The notes beneath the pieces were generated by a model. That model worked only from the letters and a program-made list of their open reading frames with translations. It was not told where the DNA came from and searched no databases. This document shows, piece by piece, positions 25,339-33,586 of a stretch of DNA of 64,000 nt. The stretch is from Epidermidibacterium keratini (lineage in GTDB: Bacteria > Actinomycetota > Actinomycetes > Mycobacteriales > Antricoccaceae): the NCBI RefSeq assembly GCF_009834025.1, contig NZ_CP047156.1:1860001-1924000 (forward strand), given 5' to 3'. Position numbers and translations under genes: made by a program. Position 1 is the stretch's first letter; each line of letters starts with the position of its first letter.

Positions 25339-26388
25339 ATGAGCAGAAGCGACGCGCGCGATCCCGCTCAGGCCTCCCGAGCCCTCAGCAATCCAGGTAT
25401 TGGGCCTCGCGCAGAATGGCTGGACGCGGGCGCAACCCACCGAATGTTTCTGGACGGCCGCCTCATGCAGCTCGGGTACGACCTATGGGCCTTGCCGGAG
25501 GCGTGGCGCGCCGACCCGCTCGCCCTCCTGCGCCAGGTGCTGCCCCCGGAGGCGATCTTGAGCGGGTGGGCCTGTGCCATGGTGTGCGGCGTACGCGACG
25601 CGGGCCCGTCGATGGCACCCGGTCTTGCGCGTGGGATCCCGATCTACCTGCCACGGCACATCAACAAAGGCCCCGCAGCGTTTCAGGTGCTGCGATGCGA
25701 CCTGGGTGAGGATGAGTGGCAGGCGGCGCAGGGCACCCGGCTCGCTACGCCGGCCCGTGCGGCGTACGACATGATCCGCTTCTGTCGACCCCTGTCGTCC
25801 GGTGTCTCGGTGGGGGATTGCTTTGCCTGGCAGCACAACCCATCCCCGGTCACCGGCGCCGAGCTGCTGCAACTCGTGGATACGCACCCGCGAGCGCGGG
25901 GCAACCCGCGAGTACGCCGAGCCGCCCCGCTGATGAGCGACCGTGCCCGTTCGATCGCCGAGACGAAGCTGCGCCTGCGGTGGCTCGAGGACGTCGGGCT
26001 GCTTGCGTACGACGTACTGGTCAACGCGACCCTCACGGCACCGAACGGCGCGGAATTCGAGATCGACCTCATCGACACCCGACACGGCATCGCCGCCGAG
26101 TACGACGGCGCACACCACGCCGACTCCGACCAACGCTCGCGCGACTCTCGCAAGGACCAGGCCGTCTACGATGCCGGGCTCACGATGGTGCGCTACAACG
26201 CACCGGATCTGCAGTCGACGCCCGGCCAGTTCAGCAGCCATTTCGCTACGCGTCGCCGCATCGCCCTCGATCGAGGCTGCGACGTGGCAGTGCGCCGGCT
26301 GCTGCAGGACGGCGTACTCGTCGAGCGACCCCTGCGCAACTATCGACCTGCGGTGGAACCTCTAACGCTATTGGCCGATTATCGTTAG
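25339..26388 (+). CDS. DUF559/Vsr-like PD-(D/E)XK-fold protein
   Basis: This 349-aa protein is of the same broad family as the one at 226-1164. The N-terminal half carries the family linker (TRLATPARAAYDMIRFCRPL and DTHPRARGNPRVRRA). The C-terminal domain has Glu in IAETKLRLRWL, Asp in FEIDLIDT, and AAEYDGAHH, where the usual Lys/His after E-x-D-G is a His pair, then RSRDSRKDQAVYDAG. The frame is open from a GTG at 25270, but the ATG at 25339 is preferred because the upstream part lies in palindrome and leader sequence. Its TAG stop lies inside the right arm of palindrome C2, so the last 13 or so residues are palindrome-encoded. Confidence 0.8.
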   Translation: MSRSDARDPAQASRALSNPGIGPRAEWLDAGATHRMFLDGRLMQLGYDLWALPEAWRADPLALLRQVLPPEAILSGWACAMVCGVRDAGPSMAPGLARGIPIYLPRHINKGPAAFQVLRCDLGEDEWQAAQGTRLATPARAAYDMIRFCRPLSSGVSVGDCFAWQHNPSPVTGAELLQLVDTHPRARGNPRVRRAAPLMSDRARSIAETKLRLRWLEDVGLLAYDVLVNATLTAPNGAEFEIDLIDTRHGIAAEYDGAHHADSDQRSRDSRKDQAVYDAGLTMVRYNAPDLQSTPGQFSSHFATRRRIALDRGCDVAVRRLLQDGVLVERPLRNYRPAVEPLTLLADYR

Positions 26389-26404
26389 AGGTTCCACCGC
26401 AGAT
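26346..26404. repeat. 59-bp palindromic element C2 (overlaps 3' end of nuclease-like gene)
   Basis: Twenty-four-bp arms (26346-26369 / 26381-26404, two mismatched pairs) flank ATTGGCCGATT. It is a direct repeat of C1, 1133 bp downstream. It also supplies the stop codon of the nuclease-like gene and ends 3 bp before the convergent lipoprotein gene. Confidence 0.88.
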
Positions 26405-26407
26405 GGG

Positions 26408-26977
26408 CTACGCGAGGGCGGCAAGGGCGGTCTCGGCGATCGTCGTCGCCTCGAGCGAGGACTCCTGGTTGATGGTCACGAAGACGACGAGGGTCCCCTG
26501 GTACGCCGCCAGCTGGGTCAGGTCCTCACCCTTCTTGACCAGCACCGAGCCGCCTTCACCGGCCTTGACCGGGTTGCCGCCGGGCGCGAAGTCCAGCGCC
26601 GTCTGCTGCGCGGTCGCCGGATCGGCAGCCGCCAACGTGTCGACGGTCGCGGCAATCTCCCCGTTGGGCCTGGTGAACTCACACTTCGGACCCGGTCCGG
26701 GCGGCGGCGTGATCGTGGTGACGGTGGAGGTGCTGAGCTGCTGGCCCACCGTTTCGGACATGAAGTCGATGTCCAGATACGGGCACGGCTCCTCGGCCGA
26801 CGCGGTCTGCGCCTGCTGGGTGGTGGTCGCCGGCGCCTGGCTCGAGCTCTGCTGCGTCGTCTCACCGCCCGAGCTGGACTCGGCAGACTGGCTGGGACCA
26901 GTGGTGCAGCCGGCCACGGCGAGTACGGCGAACATCGCGGTCGTCGCCGCGCGAGCTGGGGTCTTTATGGCTGTCAT
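26408..26977 (-). CDS. Lipoprotein with DUF2020/DUF3558-like domain
   Basis: This 189-aa protein has a signal peptide ending in a lipobox (VLAVAGC, lipidated Cys about residue 24). A Ser/Thr/Gln-rich linker follows, then a domain beginning EEPCPYLDIDFMSETVGQQ, with a second Cys in KCEFTRPNGE and LAAYQGTLVVFVTINQ. CPYLD-type domains occur in actinobacterial surface lipoproteins of unknown function. It is monocistronic and convergent with the nuclease-like gene. Confidence 0.8.
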   Translation of the reverse strand: MTAIKTPARAATTAMFAVLAVAGCTTGPSQSAESSSGGETTQQSSSQAPATTTQQAQTASAEEPCPYLDIDFMSETVGQQLSTSTVTTITPPPGPGPKCEFTRPNGEIAATVDTLAAADPATAQQTALDFAPGGNPVKAGEGGSVLVKKGEDLTQLAAYQGTLVVFVTINQESSLEATTIAETALAALA

Positions 26978-27031
26978 CGCCCGCAGAGTCTACTGGGCAA
27001 TCGAGCTCGCACGAGCGCGCTGTGACCAGAC

Positions 27032-28021
27032 TCAGTAGGTCGTGGCCTGGCCGAACACGTACACCGCATCGCCGACGTCGAGCAGGTCCCAGTAGGCCTG
27101 GGCGTCGGGCTTCTCCAGTCGGATGCAGCCGTGCGAGGGGGTGTCGGTGCTGCCTTGGTGGAAGGCGATGCCGCCGTTGAAGAAGATCGCATACGGCATC
27201 GGGGCGTTGTTGAACTCCGATGACTTGTGGTCGATGTTCTTCCAACCGACGTAGAACATCCCCGGCGGCGTGCGGTAGCCCTCACGGCCGGCGATCTGCG
27301 GGACCGGGCCGTAGATGATCTGCCCGCCCTCCTGGATCCATGTCTTGTTGTTGGTGAGGTCGACACAGGCGCGAGCCGAGGCCGGGCACGGGTTGCCGGA
27401 CGCGGCCGCGGCCGCCTCCTCTTGCTTCTTCTTCTCGGCTGCGGCGGCCTCTTCCTGCTTCTTCTTCTCCGCGGCTGCCTCGGCGGCGGCGATCTCCTCC
27501 GCCGTCATCACGGTGATCGCCTTGTCCGAGCTCTGGGCCGCGACGTACTCGAGGTTGCCGGCGTACGACCCGGTGAAGGTGTGCGATCCGGCGGGAAGCC
27601 CTTGTACCGAGAAGGTCGCGTTGCCCTCGGCGTCCAGCGTCGCGCTGGCGTAGCTCGCGCCGTTGACCAGCAGCGTCACGTCGCCGAAGGGTACGCCGGG
27701 GTTCGGCGTCTCGACCCGCACGGTCACGTCGACCGGCTCGCCCACCGCGCTGGAAGCAACAGACTTGAGGTAGACGACCGCAGGTTGGTTGGCCGGTGTT
27801 GGCGCGGCGCTCGTCGTAGGCGCGGGGCTCGTCGACTCAGGGGTCGGGGGCGCAGTGCTCGGAGCGCTCGACGTACTCGACGTCGATGCGGACGTGCTCG
27901 GCGATCCAGGCGGCTGGGACTTCGGCGCGCCGGTGGCGCACGCTGCCAGGCTGAACAGCAGCGCACAGCCGAGCACCAGAGCAACGATCGCGCGGGACGG
28001 CGCGCTCGAGCGGACCGGCAT
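27032..28021 (-). CDS. L,D-transpeptidase (YkuD) lipoprotein with Ig-like domain
   Basis: This 329-aa exported protein has the lipobox FSLAAC (about residue 27), a Ser/Thr/Pro linker, and an Ig-like domain (YLKSVASSAVGEPVDVTVRV...GSHTFTGSYAGN). An Ala/Glu/Lys coiled segment follows with the unit EKKKQEEAAAA repeated twice. A YkuD catalytic domain ends the protein with HQGSTDTPSHGCIRL, holding the active His and Cys. It should form 3-3 crosslinks or anchor proteins in peptidoglycan. The start at 28021 has a strong GAGGAGGG site; a GTG or ATG further upstream lacks one. A 7-bp-arm hairpin (28038-28052) precedes the ribosome site. Confidence 0.93.
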   Translation of the reverse strand: MPVRSSAPSRAIVALVLGCALLFSLAACATGAPKSQPPGSPSTSASTSSTSSAPSTAPPTPESTSPAPTTSAAPTPANQPAVVYLKSVASSAVGEPVDVTVRVETPNPGVPFGDVTLLVNGASYASATLDAEGNATFSVQGLPAGSHTFTGSYAGNLEYVAAQSSDKAITVMTAEEIAAAEAAAEKKKQEEAAAAEKKKQEEAAAAASGNPCPASARACVDLTNNKTWIQEGGQIIYGPVPQIAGREGYRTPPGMFYVGWKNIDHKSSEFNNAPMPYAIFFNGGIAFHQGSTDTPSHGCIRLEKPDAQAYWDLLDVGDAVYVFGQATTY

Positions 28022-28159
28022 GAACCCTCCTCGGAGCCGAGCATCATGCTCGGGTCCCATCGCCAACAGGGGGAGCCTCGATCAGACCTCACCGGTGCGG
28101 GGCCAACAAGGGATCACCGCCAAACGTCACCGCCTAGCAACGTCACTGTGTCCCCACGG

Positions 28160-30469
28160 TTATCTTCTGTCACACCTGTAACACGGTTCGACGGCGTACG
28201 CCGGGGCGGACTCGCTCAGCCCGGACCCCGGGAGCAGTCGAGCCAACCAGTCCGGCAGCCACCAGTTGGCCCGCCCGAGCAGACGCATGAGGGCCGGCAC
28301 CATCACCATGCGGATCAGCGTGGCATCGACGAGGACGGCGACGGCCAGCGCGAAGCCCATCTGTTTGACCTCCGTGACCTGCGTGATCATGAAGGCGGCG
28401 AACACCACCACCATGATGCCCGCGGCCGCAGTGATGACCTTGGCGCTGTGGGCGACCCCGGACACAACGGCGCCCTGCGTGTCATGCCCTCGGTCCCATT
28501 CCTCCTTCATCCGAGAGATCAGGAACACCTCGTAGTCCATGGAGAGCCCGAACACCACCACGAAGGTGAAGAGCGGCAGGTAGGCCTGGATGAATCCCCT
28601 GCTGGTGAAATCCAGGACGGATTCGCCCAGGCCTTCCTGGAAGACCAAGGTCAGCAGGCCAAAGGCCGCCGCCACGGAGAGTCCATTCATGACGATCGCG
28701 CTGAGCGCGAGCACCACGCTTCGAAACGCCAGCAGGAGCAAGACGAAGGACGAACCGAGAATCGCGGCCACCACCCATGGTGTCGACCGGTCCACCTCTG
28801 CGATGACATCGACGGTCTGCGCGGAGAGCCCCCCGACGCTCACCGTCAGCCCCTCGGGCTCTGGCAGTGATCGGATCGATTCGACGAGCGCGATTGTCTC
28901 GTCGGCGTCGGGTGCCGAGTCGGCGAAGACCAAGGCCAGCGTCGTACGCCGGTCGGCGCTGAGTAGGCGATCCACCTCGGGAGCGCCGTCGTCCTGAAGC
29001 GCGTGCAGCGAGGCACTCTCCAGCGGTAATCCGACCGCCGTGAGGGCACTGGTCAACGACTCAACCCCGTCAACGTCGGGCAGATCGCTGAGGTCTTGGG
29101 TGAATTCGGCGATCTGTTCGAGACCCTGTGCGGCAAACGGCGTCTCACTCTCGATCACCACTTGCAGCGGCGTGGCGGCTCCCGCGGAGAAGTCCTCGGC
29201 GACGGCGGCTTACCCGGCCCCGGCCGGTGATTCGGAGACGGCATCGGCGCCGACGTCGAAGCCCAGCTTCAGGCCCAGCGCCGGGACCGCGGCGAGGATG
29301 AGGGCAGCCCCGGTGGCACCTCCGATAACGACGGGACGCCGCAGGACCGCCCTCGTCCAACGAGCCCACCAGGATTTCTCGATGTCGACCGGCGCCCTCG
29401 AGCGCGCCAGGCCGGGCACCTTGAGACTGTCGATGCGTCGTCCGAGGACTCCGAGCAGAGCCGGGAGCAAGGTGGTCGAGAGCGCAAGCATGATGGCCAC
29501 CGCGACCATGACGCCGAGGGACATGGACCGAAAGACAGGAGCCTGCACGAGGAACAAGCCGGACACCGAGATCAGCACGGTCGAGCCAGAGAACAGCACG
29601 GCGTTGCCGGCCGTGGCCAGCGTGCGGCCAACTGCCTCCGGGATGTTCGAGGGCCCCACTCGCGCGAGCTCCTCGCGGAACCGGGTGACGACGAAGAGGC
29701 AGTAGTCGATCCCGAGGGCAAGTCCCAGCATGGTGACGACTGCCTGAACGAAGACATCGAAGGACGTGACGAAACTGAGGGCGCCGAGTGCGCCGAACGC
29801 CGTCACGAGAGTAAGGACGCCCAGGAGCAGGGGAAGACCGGCCGCCACGAGAGTGCCGAAGGCGACGAGGAGAACCACCAGTGCGATCGGGAGGCCGATG
29901 GACTCCGCCCGGGCGATATCGGAGTCCTGCTGTTCGACCACGGCGGCATTCAAAGCGCTCGATCCCGTCAAGGACGCAGTCACGTCGTCCACCTGCACGG
30001 CATCCAGTGCGGTTTGGAGGCGAGGAGCCAGCTCTTGTCGCTCCCGTTCATCACCGGTCAGACCCACCAGGACCTGCGCTGTGCGTCCGTCCTCGGACAC
30101 CTGTTCTCCAGAGGGCGCGTCCCAAGGATCACTGATGGATGTGACTCCGGGGTCGTCGTCCGCCGCTTGTGCGGCCTCGGAGATCGCTCGCTGAAACTCG
30201 CTGTCGCGCATCGTCAGACGCTCGGATGCGATGACGATGATCGCGTCCTCGGTGACGCCGCGGTCGAACTCCTGCTCGAGAAGCTGTTCCGTGCGCGCGG
30301 ATTCAGATCCCGACACCGCGATCGAGGAACCGCTGAGGCTCTCGGCAAACCGGGGGAGCAAGAGAGCTGCGGCGGTGAGGACCACGCCCCACCCCAGCAC
30401 CACCCACCTCGCATGCGTGGCGCACCACATCCCCCAACGCTGCAGTGCGCTCTGAGCATTGGTTCGCAT
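28160..30469 (-). pseudogene. MMPL-family transporter interrupted by one in-frame stop
   Basis: A full-length MMPL/RND-type exporter (about 769 codons, roughly 12 helices) is broken only by TAA at 29210-29212. Translation on both sides stays in one frame: ...AVSESPAGAG, stop, AAVAEDFSAGAATPLQ.... Family members usually have GYxAVAEDFPAG here, so a TAC to TAA change is likely. The N-terminal half has GLALGIDYCLFVVTRFREEL; the C-terminal half has LSMDYEVFLISRMKEEW, both MMPL signatures. A downstream restart at 29161 could make a half-protein. It is divergent from a TetR gene with operator repeats between. The extreme C-terminus is encoded by a 39-bp duplicate of the P55 gene end. Sequencing error is the alternative. 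Confidence 0.85.
28165..28203. repeat. 39-bp imperfect direct repeat, left copy
   Basis: TTCTGTCACACCTGTA followed by 23 bases ending GGCGGCGTACGCCG-like sequence matches 31218-31256 at 35 of 39 positions. Here it encodes the last residues of the broken MMPL protein; in the right copy it encodes the end of the P55-like transporter in another frame. The two copies bracket the MMPL/TetR module. Confidence 0.8.
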
Positions 30470-30486
30470 GCCGGCCCCATCCCATG

Positions 30487-30510
30487 TCTAGACCTACTGG
30501 TCGGTCTAGA
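30487..30510. promoter_or_regulatory. TetR operator 1 (MMPL/TetR intergenic)
   Basis: Perfect 8-bp inverted arms TCTAGACC / GGTCTAGA are separated by 8 bp (TACTGGTC). It lies between the divergent MMPL gene (start 30469) and the TetR gene (start 30596). It shares ACTGGTCGGTCTAG with operator 2. The overall GACC-GGTC form is typical of TetR operators. Confidence 0.75.
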
Positions 30511-30520
30511 GTAGACATCA

Positions 30521-30534
30521 ACCGACTGGTCGGT
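30521..30534. promoter_or_regulatory. TetR operator 2 (MMPL/TetR intergenic)
   Basis: A perfect inverted repeat ACCGAC-TG-GTCGGT is followed by CTAG. Together with operator 1 it suggests cooperative or dual binding of the regulator, one site for each divergent promoter. Confidence 0.7.
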
Positions 30535-30595
30535 CTAGTGGTAGGTTGCGGGGCGGCGCAGACTGGCGCGCGGACGAATCACAGCGGGAGCAGGC

Positions 30596-31210
30596 ATGGC
30601 GAAGCAGAACGACAGGCGTGAGGGCAGACGCAACGAAATCCTCGACGCGGCTGCCGCGCTCTTTGCCACGAGCGGCTACCACGGGGCGCGCATGGACGAC
30701 ATTGTCAGGCGCTCGGGCCTGAGCAAGGGCACGCTGTACTGGTACTTCTCCAGCAAGGAGGAGATCGCTACGGCCCTCGTTGATCGGGAACTCGCTGAGC
30801 AGGGTGTGGCCATCGAGCGCGTGCTGGCCGTCGAAGCCGATCCCCGGATCCAGCTTGAGACGCTCGTCAGGGCATTCGCCAACGGTCTCGCAGAGAACCC
30901 CGATGCCGCCCGTTTGACGTTGGAGCTGCTCTCGCTCGGTCATTCAGCGCCCGACATTGGGCGCCGATTCGTTGAGCATCATCGAACGTTCCTCAAGCAG
31001 ATCGAGGGCATCGCGCTCGGCATCATGGGTGAGGACGACGCCGAGCGTGCTCCCGAAGCCGCAGCGGCCTCCACTGCCCTCGCGGCGCTGGTCGACGGAT
31101 TTGCCCTCCGGGTGGCAATGAACCCCGGAGAGCCGGATCTAGCGGACCGCCTGTGGGCCGCAACCAACCTGATTGTCGAGGGGATCGCCCCGTCGCGAGA
31201 ACCTCACTGA
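30596..31210 (+). CDS. TetR-family regulator of the MMPL exporter
   Basis: This 204-aa regulator has the DNA-binding domain RRNEILDAAAALFATSGYHG, then ARMDDIVRRSGLSKGTLYWYFSSKEE at residues about 10-55, and a C-terminal TetR ligand domain. It is divergent from the MMPL pseudogene, with two operators in the 126-bp gap. It ends 12 bp before the convergent P55-like gene. With its target exporter broken, it may now control only itself. Confidence 0.9.
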   Translation: MAKQNDRREGRRNEILDAAAALFATSGYHGARMDDIVRRSGLSKGTLYWYFSSKEEIATALVDRELAEQGVAIERVLAVEADPRIQLETLVRAFANGLAENPDAARLTLELLSLGHSAPDIGRRFVEHHRTFLKQIEGIALGIMGEDDAERAPEAAAASTALAALVDGFALRVAMNPGEPDLADRLWAATNLIVEGIAPSREPH

Positions 31211-31217
31211 ACCGGCC

Positions 31218-31256
31218 TTCTGTCACACCTGTAGCCCGGCTCGGCGGCGTACGCCG
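31218..31256. repeat. 39-bp imperfect direct repeat, right copy
   Basis: Partner of 28165-28203. It spans the stop and last codons of the P55-like gene (GVRRRAGLQV) and includes GTACGC within a self-complementary GGCGTACGCC. It is probably the ancestral copy because it is in a coding context conserved for its own gene. Confidence 0.8.
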
Positions 31257-32863
31257 AAGCTGAACGCGACCACCGCGCCGACGGCGGCGGCGATCGCAGC
31301 GCCGATAAAGACCGACTGCACCTGCACGATTCCTGCGGCGAGCAGCGCGTCGCCGTCGGTTTGGTCGGGCAGCTGCGCGACGGCGGCGTAGTAGCGGTGC
31401 AGCCCGACCGCGGTCAGCAGCGCGAGCCCGGCGACCATGCCGATCATCCGGGCGATCACTACCATCGCCGAGGCGGTGCCGTGACCGGCCGGGGGAGCGT
31501 CGGCGAGTACGACGTTGTTGATCGGCGCGAGCGGCAGCCCAACACCTAGCCCGACGAGCACGAGTACGACGTACGAACCAATCCCGGCAAGCGATCCCGG
31601 ACCCCAGGTGCCCATCACGCCCAGTCCGGCGGCGCACGGGCCGAGACCGGCGGCGGTGACGAGGCCGTCACCGAACCGCCGCAGCAGCAGGCCGCCGAGC
31701 AGCGCACCGACCGGCACCGCGACCAGGAACCGCACGAGCACCAGCGCGGCGGAGGTCTGCGAGTCGGTCAGCGTCAGGCGCGCGAGCACCGGGATGTCGA
31801 CGACGACGGCGACCAGCGCGACGCCGAGCAGGGCGCTCACCACGAGGGCGTACGGCGCGCGCCCGCGCAATGTTCCACGTGGAACCAACGGCTCGGCCGC
31901 GACCCGGTGCCTCCAGAGATAGAGCCCGAGCAGGACGGCGCCGGCCGGCAGCAGTGCAAGCCCGAGCGGGCCGACGACCTCGGTGGCCGGATCGGCGGCG
32001 GCGAAGGTGAGTACGACGCAGCCCAGCGCACCACCTAGCAGGACCGCTCCGGGCAGGTCAGCGCGCCGCAGGATCGGCCACCACCGCGGCGCGGTGAGCA
32101 CGAGAAGCACCGCAAAAAGGCTCAGGGTGACAAGGCCAATCGGCGTCCACAGCCGCGACGACGAGTCGCCGAACGGCACGAACGGCAGGCCCAGCTCGAT
32201 CGAGCTGGTCAGCGCCTCAGGCGCAGCGAGCGCCAACGTGCCGGCAACGGCGGCGAGCAGCCCGACCAGCGACGGCAGCACGCGCGGCCGGCGCAGGCGC
32301 GCGTTGCCGGCGACCAACACAAACCCGGCGAGTACGACGCCCAGCACCGCGTTGAGCCAGAAGATCGCTCGCCAGTCCCACACGGCGAGCACGAGCGCGC
32401 CGAGCACGGGGCCCAGCACGCTGCCGAGCTCCTGCACGGCGCCCACGACGCCGAGCGGTACGCCGCGGCGATCCGCCGGCCACAGGTCGGCGACCAGCGC
32501 CAACGTGGCCGGGACAAGACCGCCGCCGCCGGCGCCCTGGATGACGCGACCGGCCACCAGCACCGGCAGCTCAACCGCGAGGGCGGTGATCGCCGAGCCG
32601 ATGACGAAGATGGCGAGGCAGGCGAGCAGGACCTTCTGTCGCGAAACCAGGTCGGCGAGGCGCCCGACGAGCGGGAGTACGGCGATGTAGCCAAGCAAGA
32701 AGCCGGAGATGATCGGGGTGGCCTTCTGCAGCGCGTCGATCCCGATGCCGACGCCGGCCATCATGTCGGTGAGGGCGAGGACGACGACGTACGTGTCCGC
32801 CGCGGCGAGCGCGACCGCGATGGCGGCGGTCGTCAGCAGCGCCCTAGGGCTCGCTGATCTCAA
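31223..32863 (-). CDS. P55-like MFS transporter (14 TM, LprG partner)
   Basis: This 546-aa DHA2-type major facilitator has LVGRLADLVSRQKVLL (motif A) near residue 65, GRVIQGAGGGGLVPATLAL (motif C-like), and about 14 helices. It directly follows lprG, as P55 (Rv1410c) follows lprG (Rv1411c) in mycobacteria. There the pair exports triacylglycerides and lipomannan-type lipids to the outer envelope. The start is TTG 32863, overlapping the lprG stop by 20 bp with GGGAAG upstream; no better start is in frame. A parS-like palindrome lies inside the gene. Confidence 0.88.
   Translation of the reverse strand: MRSASPRALLTTAAIAVALAAADTYVVVLALTDMMAGVGIGIDALQKATPIISGFLLGYIAVLPLVGRLADLVSRQKVLLACLAIFVIGSAITALAVELPVLVAGRVIQGAGGGGLVPATLALVADLWPADRRGVPLGVVGAVQELGSVLGPVLGALVLAVWDWRAIFWLNAVLGVVLAGFVLVAGNARLRRPRVLPSLVGLLAAVAGTLALAAPEALTSSIELGLPFVPFGDSSSRLWTPIGLVTLSLFAVLLVLTAPRWWPILRRADLPGAVLLGGALGCVVLTFAAADPATEVVGPLGLALLPAGAVLLGLYLWRHRVAAEPLVPRGTLRGRAPYALVVSALLGVALVAVVVDIPVLARLTLTDSQTSAALVLVRFLVAVPVGALLGGLLLRRFGDGLVTAAGLGPCAAGLGVMGTWGPGSLAGIGSYVVLVLVGLGVGLPLAPINNVVLADAPPAGHGTASAMVVIARMIGMVAGLALLTAVGLHRYYAAVAQLPDQTDGDALLAAGIVQVQSVFIGAAIAAAVGAVVAFSFGVRRRAGLQV
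31872..31885. promoter_or_regulatory. parS-like palindrome GTTCCACGTGGAAC
   Basis: A perfect 14-bp palindrome differs from the canonical parS GTTTCACGTGAAAC by a symmetrical T-to-C / A-to-G change. It lies inside the P55-like gene, about 30 kb from the parAB parS cluster. ParB binding is possible but weaker sites of this type vary between species. Confidence 0.5.
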
Positions 32864-33548
32864 CCGACTTCCCGTAGTCGCTGACCTGGAAGGTGTAGGT
32901 CGCCTCGGCGTCGGTGTAGAAGGGCCCGGTGAGTACGGCGGTCCGCAGCTCGCCGTCGTCGGTGACGCCGTAGGTCACGTCAAACTCGCCGGTGCCATCA
33001 CCGAGCGCGAGCAAGGTCTGGATCTCCGATCCGGGCAGCTTGCCGCTGACCTCGCTGAGCACGTCTTTGCCCACGCGTTTTTGCTCACCGGCCTGCAGGT
33101 CGGTCGTCTTGCCGACCAGCCCCGGCAGCCCGGTCTCGGGGTGAAACAGCATCGCGGGGTTCGGCGCGCCAAGCGTGGCCATGTCGATGGGGTTGTAGTC
33201 GGGGGTGAAGAACTTCAGCCAGGTCTGCTCGCCGATCGCGATGATCTGCAGCTCGCCGGTGACCCCGTTGACGGTGCCGGTGATGGTGCCCTTGAACTTC
33301 GGCGTCGCCGCGTCGATCACGCCGTCGCCCTTGGCGGCGGTGACTCCGTTGGCGTCCTTGGGTACGCCGTCGCTGCTGAGCTTGACCGCGACCGTGCCCG
33401 CGCCGGCGAAGCTCTCCTGCGCGGTGGCGATAAGCTCCTGCGGGTCGGCGCTCGCGCCGCCGCCGTCGCTTCCGGAGTCACTGCCAGAGCACCCGGAGAT
33501 CAGCAGGCTCAGCAGGGGGAGGGCAAGCACGGCTCGGCTGCGATGCAT
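32844..33548 (-). CDS. lprG: LprG-like lipoprotein (LppX_LprAFG family)
   Basis: This 234-aa lipoprotein has the lipobox LLISGC (Cys about residue 19) and a Gly/Ser/Asp linker. The LppX_LprAFG lipid-binding fold follows (AGTVAVKLSSDGVPKDANGV, GTITGTVNGVTGELQIIAIG, TWLKFFTPDYNP). LprG carries lipids in a hydrophobic cavity and works with P55, here the overlapping downstream gene. The ATG at 33548 gives a normal signal peptide (MHRSRAVLALPLLSLLISGC). Confidence 0.9.
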   Translation of the reverse strand: MHRSRAVLALPLLSLLISGCSGSDSGSDGGGASADPQELIATAQESFAGAGTVAVKLSSDGVPKDANGVTAAKGDGVIDAATPKFKGTITGTVNGVTGELQIIAIGEQTWLKFFTPDYNPIDMATLGAPNPAMLFHPETGLPGLVGKTTDLQAGEQKRVGKDVLSEVSGKLPGSEIQTLLALGDGTGEFDVTYGVTDDGELRTAVLTGPFYTDAEATYTFQVSDYGKSVEISEP

Positions 33549-33586
33549 GGGCTCAGCGTACTGACTGGCCATCAATAAGCCCATGC

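Noticed and set aside
28022-28159. A possible c-di-AMP (ydaO) riboswitch upstream of the L,D-transpeptidase
   Set aside because: Actinobacterial wall-hydrolase genes often carry it, but the conserved core could not be matched here; only a small hairpin is visible.
27227-28870. A 547-codon plus-strand open frame spanning the L,D-transpeptidase and MMPL genes
   Set aside because: It crosses two genes and their promoter, with low-complexity Arg/His-rich translation; shadow only.
28160-31256. An insertion sequence or integrative element carrying the MMPL/TetR module
   Set aside because: The 39-bp repeats suggest recombination, but there is no transposase, integrase or terminal inverted repeat; reported as a finding, not as a mobile element.
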